From assembly GCF_042453785.1 (NCBI RefSeq), contig NC_091677.1, positions 34,331,001-34,395,000 of the forward strand: a stretch of DNA of 64,000 bases. The letters are read 5' to 3'. Within the stretch, counting starts at the first letter, position 1, and each line of letters opens with the position of its first letter. This document shows positions 59,621-64,000 of the stretch, piece after piece. The stretch is from Malus domestica (taxonomy: Eukaryota > Streptophyta > Magnoliopsida > Rosales > Rosaceae). The translations under genes and the position numbers were made by a program. Below the pieces are notes generated by a model. The model did not search any database. It had not been told where the DNA came from and saw nothing but the letters and a program-made list of their open reading frames with translations.

Positions 59621-60312
59621 TATGAACAGTTTTTTTATTTAGGTTTGCTGGATAACGCCGCTTCGACTCCTTGTTGGCCTTGTTTGTGTTGTAAGAGGAA
59701 GGGAAGAAAGGGATAGAGTGAGAGTTCTCGAGAGTTCAAGAAATAAGTGGGAGAGACGGGAAGAAGTGAGAGTGTGTGTCCCCCGAACCCCACCACAAGA
59801 AAATTAAAATCCTCTCTCTTGCTGCTATCTGGCAGCTTCTAATCTTCATTTCTTTTCTTTCTTGTTTTTTTCCTCGTATTGGTTCCTTCCCAAATTAATG
59901 GGAACCCTAAAAATATTAAATTTCTAATTTATTTAAGAAACTTCTAACGTCCGTAACGTCTTCTTTCTCGTCCCGATTCACAAATTGCCTTCGTCTATGT
60001 GCTCGTGGGGTTGAGCTCAATTCGAAAACATTAAGAGTGACCCCCGAAGGTCTACGAATTTAAATAATTATTTTCAAAAATTCAAATTTTGTAATTAAGT
60101 AATTAAAATCTAAAATTAATTTAAATTCGCAAAAATAATATAAAATTATGAGAATACAAAATACGTAAATTAAATAGTGAAATTGAGGAACGGGATTTCA
60201 CAATTTGACAATATTGTCACCATTTTCCATTTTAGTGTTGTTATTGACACTCCAAACACTAACTACACAGTTTTCATAAATGTATTTTTATTTCCACGTA
60301 CGTAGAAAATTA

Positions 60313-60475
60313 GAGAAATGCTAGAGAAACTCTCTCAAAGTGGCACTCACTATATATGAACTATCTACCACCTAATAGTTTAACTCAATTTCCGTGCTAA
60401 TTTTATAAAACATTGTATCAAAAATATAAAGTAGTAAAGTGTCCCATTTTTTAGAGAATCGCTTCAGCATCTCTC
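60313..60475. mobile_element. Small MITE (inverted repeat)
   Basis: GAGAAATGCTAGAGAAACTCTC at the left is imperfectly inverted against the right end GAATCGCTTCAGCATCTCTC. About 163 bp, non-coding, no clear target duplication. Confidence 0.5.
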
Positions 60476-60570
60476 AAAAAAAAAAACATGCCCTGAGCAA
60501 TAGGTATAGACACCGAATTGGCAAATCAACAAGCCAAATAGGGCTCTAATACCAATGTAAATCAAGTAAA

Positions 60571-61858
60571 GGATTTTTATCACAAATGGTCCCTAAAATT
60601 GACACTCACCATCAAGATGGTTCATGAAATTAAAAATCAATCAATGTAGTCTCTGAAAATAGGTGTCGCAAATCAATGTGGTCATTCTGTCACACTTATG
60701 TTAAAAATTCTGTTAAGTGCTAATGTGACACATAAATGGGCCCCACAAGATTTACAGGTTTTTATCACAAATGGTCTTTGAAATTGACCCACACCATCAA
60801 TATGGTCCTTGCACTTGAAAATCAATCAATATAGTCATTGAAAATAGGTGTCCAAATCAATATAATCATTCCGCCATAATTCTGTGAAAAAATTGTTATG
60901 TGCTGATGTGGGATTAATAATTAATTTAAAAAGTTGTCGAAATACCTTTTTGCACAATGAATTTTTTTTTTCTTATAGTAAGGTCTACTCCAAAGAAAGT
61001 TCCCTTCCATAAATTCTCAAGGCATAAGGTTTAACCAAGGCCTAAGAGGGGGTGTGGAAATAGTTTTCAACCAACAATGGACACACCTCGGTTATAACCT
61101 CATTATCTCAAGGTAGACCTCGTCATTTTTTGCATCACCAGACCACCAGGGAAGTGCCGAACAAGCTATCCAAGATTAAGGATGTTGATCGCCTAAATAT
61201 TAACGGTGATGTTTCAAAAGTCGTTGCCAATGGGTCAAGCCGTCACCAAAGGTGATCTCAATTTAGGTTCAATTCGGTGAAGGGTGTCGAAGTGTGTAAA
61301 GATTGGTGTATTGAGATTTTTTTAGAGAATTGAGAGTGAATGAGATATAGAAATGTGGATTGAGATTGAATGTGATTGCAGGACTGGGTTTTTTGGTTGA
61401 CAATTTTTTTATTAACTATTAAATTATTAAGCCTATTTGTAATATATTTTTTAAAATTTAATTAGACTTGTGCCACCCATTTATGTGTCATATCAACACA
61501 TAATAGAAATTTTGACAGAATTGTGACAGAATGACTGCATGGATTCGAGACACTTACTTGAGGGACTACATTGATCAATTTTCAATTTCAAGGATTATTT
61601 TGATGTCGCGGATCAATTTCAAGGACCATTTTGATGTCATGGGTCAATTTCAAGGCCCATTTGTGAGAAAAAATATAACTTATGGGGTCCATTTATGTGT
61701 CACATCTGCAATTAACAAATTTTTTTAACAAAATTGTGACGGAATGACCACATTGATTTGCAATACCTATTTTCAGGGATTATATTAATTGATAATCAAT
61801 TTCAGAGATCATTTTAATGGTGAGAGTCAATTTCAGATATCATTTGTAATAAAAACCC
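60571..61858. mobile_element. Mutator-type MITE with internal copy of its own termini
   Basis: Inverted ends GGATTTTTATCACAAATGGT and, in complement, GGGTTTTTATTACAAATGAT, with similarity extending more than 150 bp. A direct duplication ATCAAGTAAA (60561-60570 and 61859-61868) is close to the 9 bp expected for Mutator elements. The left terminal sequence occurs a second time at about 60757-60920, and a second right-type terminus lies at about 61500-61680, as if one family member inserted into another. No transposase was seen. Confidence 0.75.
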
Positions 61859-61868
61859 ATCAAGTAAA

Positions 61869-63085
61869 TGGTATTCTCAAATAATCATTGTGGAAGATGG
61901 CCCAACTCAACCTTCACTTGTTACGAACCCTCTTGGCCTTCTAGCCTCCGTGTACCTCTTGGTGGTAGGGCCCAACAAAAGTTTATAGTTGTTGTTTTTT
62001 TTTTGGAAACTAAGTTTATAGCTTAATTATATTCGGATATTTAGAAAATTTAGGATCATGACACGCCAAAAGAAATGATAATTCATAATCCAAACATTCA
62101 GAAAATTCACACTAAGCCCATACAAACCCCCGTGTATTCATCATGCCAGGCTATCAAAACAAGCTTACAATATTAATACATTAACATTTTAATTCCAATT
62201 ATGCCAAGCTACTCTTTACCTGACATGCTTAAGTAGGCCCGAGCCACATAACAGGGCTTGTCGAGTGAGTTGTGGTGTGGACAATTACAAAAGTTCAATG
62301 GGCCTGTGTGGAATTCAAGTTTGTGGATCTTTTGGGCTACATGGGAGCACCAAAAAATAGAACCACAACTTTAATTTCACGTGGAAATGTTGTAAGAGAT
62401 CATTCTTTGTTCATTCCCTTACAACGCAACTAAAACACTTCAAAACCAACAAGATTTAAAAATCCAATTCGCCTAGATTTATGCGTTGACAGAGTCCGAC
62501 CTTGAGCCATGCACCTAGTTTTAACGTGTTGGAAGAACCTAACCATTTTAAGCTCGCGCAAGAAATGAAGAAGAAAACAGAGAATGAGCGTAGCAAAAAA
62601 TGGAGCTTTGTTGTGGGACTAGGTGCATGAAAGAGGGGATTCTTAGCAGAATGTTCAACCTAGCTTTCACGAGGCAATTAACTCGTACAATACTAACCCA
62701 ATGAGACATGATGTAGCTACAACAATGGAAAAGATAAGGGAAGGCTTAACAAAACAAGAAGAGAGAAAGCCCAAGAATTCTCCAGGAAGATTTTGAGGAA
62801 TTCCCGCATCTATAAATTGCAGCCTTCAACACGCTTGAATAAGGGGATGGACTAAGCAGAGCAAGCAATCTCTAAGAAATGGAAAACCCTAATTCATGAG
62901 CTCTAGCCTTTCCTTCATTCTAACCTTTGCAATAAGCCTCCCTTACCCTTCAAAATTATCCCCATTAGAAATCCTAATTAACCATCAATGATATATCTCT
63001 CACGCCAACTTAGTAGGCTTTTAGCTCCTACACCACGCATCACTCAAGCAAGTTACAATTTGTTGTTATAATTATTCAATCATTA
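61869..63085. other. Intergenic DNA and possible 3' UTR
   Basis: No gene or element ends were recognised. The part close to 63085 would be the 3' UTR of the minus-strand exon that follows. Confidence 0.35.
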
Positions 63086-63233
63086 CTAAAGAAGTTGTTC
63101 ATTTATCTGGAATATCTCCGAAAACATGCTTTTCTTTGAAGGTATCTCAGGGTCTGATGCCGGAAATGAACCAGGAGAGTTAGGCGTCTCAAAGTCCAAT
63201 TTCTGCTTGATCAAAAGGTCCCCAACACTTGGT
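63086..63233 (-). CDS. Probable terminal exon of an unidentified gene
   Basis: A minus-strand acceptor (CTTCCAG) opens a 48-residue frame ending in TAG (63088-63086): PSVGDLLIKQKLDFETPNSP, then GSFPASDPEIPSKKSMFSEI, then FQINEQLL. The composition is protein-like and the acceptor is good. I do not recognise the family and could not find the upstream exon with confidence, which may lie beyond the window. Phase: the first base completes a codon from the previous exon. Confidence 0.35.
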
Positions 63234-64000
63234 CTGGAAGGTCAATTAGGATAACTACGGTATATTGAGTTGTCCCAATGATATTCGCTTCCTAAATTCC
63301 TAGAACTATGGCGATAACTCGTGAAGTGAGCTTAAACTACAGAGAACATGTGGAGGGAAAGGGAGTTTGATACTGTCTCACACACATGTCAATCTCAACA
63401 ACATCCCTTGTGATTTTTGTTATCTTAATACATGCAATGTTTCTACGAGAGGGGATGATTTGAATTCAAGATGCAATGGGTTAAAGAGGAACGCCGTGCC
63501 CACCAGGAGAATCCACAAATGCTAAGTTTTGCTCAAGTCGGCCTAGACTATAACACAAGCTGTATAGTAAAACACACCGAGGAACCAGTTCACTGCATCT
63601 ACGATTGAGCAAACTACCAAAAAAGAATTATAACGTCAAAACACGAAAACGGATAGGTAAAGGAGAGAAACTATATCAGATTATTCAATGCCTTCATGAG
63701 AGTACAAGTATCTCCAGTTACACGATGTAAATAAAGGGAATCCGTGTACGCGCCAATGCCACATGGCTTTCTTTGTTTCTCGATTCCTTTTTGTTTTAAT
63801 TACAATACAAAAAAGGAAAAGGTAAAGAAAGGAAGAGATTCTAACTAACTGGACAAATTGTCTATGCACTTCATCTTCTTTAATCCTCGTCCAGCAGCTC
63901 GGTGCAGAATAATGTCTATACACTCCATCTTTCGCAAGGCAAGCTTATATGCAATGCATTAATCTTCAAAGAATAGTTTGTCAGGAATATACTTTGTGTT
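63234..64000. other. Probable intron or intergenic DNA at the window end
   Basis: Short frames only. A minus-strand stretch at about 63490-63530 (LAFVDSPGGHGVPL, then stop) could be coding but has no family match I can name. Confidence 0.3.

Larger units (their letters stand above)
56651..60202. mobile_element. Solo LTR, about 3.55 kb
   Basis: Begins TGTCATAACCCGATCCCGAC, ends GGAACGGGATTTCACA, and is flanked by a perfect 5-bp duplication ATTTG (56646-56650 and 60203-60207). The termini are imperfect inverted TG...CA as in LTRs, and I see neither an internal coding region nor a second copy of either end. A solo LTR left by recombination is the simplest reading; an unusual short element cannot be ruled out. 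It contains a satellite-like array and an inserted Cassandra LTR fragment. Confidence 0.65.

Overview
This is a plant nuclear window. It has GT-AG introns, multi-exon genes, and AT-rich intergenic DNA packed with LTR retrotransposons, an RTE-type LINE, hAT, Harbinger and Mutator MITEs, and SINE-like pieces. The repeat content (a Cassandra-type 5S-derived LTR piece, and a high-copy composite repeat I associate with apple) suggests a woody Rosaceae such as apple or pear. That is an inference from memory, not a measured match.

Seven gene loci can be supported. From left to right they are: the last exon of a PTI1-like kinase (+, 2478-2609); a three-exon NYN-domain endonuclease-like gene (+, 7587-10151); an intronless type-I pectinesterase with a PMEI pro-region (+, 13451-15193); a two-exon RADIALIS-like SANT/MYB gene (+, 21357-21887); a 13-exon PELP1/Rix1-like HEAT-repeat gene that I could reassemble completely to 883 codons (-, 38386-23823); a four-exon secreted DUF7705-type protein (-, 44037-41469); and one unidentified terminal exon (-, 63233-63086). 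All introns proposed have GT and AG ends and all phases agree.

The mobile DNA is layered. The window opens inside a composite repeat (1-2333) ending in the 3' tail of an RTE LINE. A second copy, in inverted orientation, sits at 30406-35483 in intron 2 of the PELP1-like gene, beside a 5'-truncated RTE LINE whose reverse-transcriptase frame is still open (35484-37082). The composite carries an intact 226-codon coiled-coil ORF of unknown family and long tandem repeats. At 46416-55902 lies an LTR retrotransposon with 2,724-bp LTRs in which I found one difference, a GTTAT target duplication and an initiator-Met primer site, but a decayed interior. It looks like a very recent insertion of a non-autonomous element. 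At 56651-60202 is what looks like a 3.55-kb solo LTR (TG...CA, ATTTG duplication) holding a satellite-like array and an inserted fragment of a Cassandra LTR with its 5S rRNA-derived promoter region.

The genes do not form a pathway; they are neighbours on a chromosome. The parts most likely to be new are the RTE-tailed composite and its ORF, the young but coding-dead LTR element, and a pectinesterase in which the oxyanion-hole glutamine position is proline. I found no CRISPR array, operon or bacterial system.
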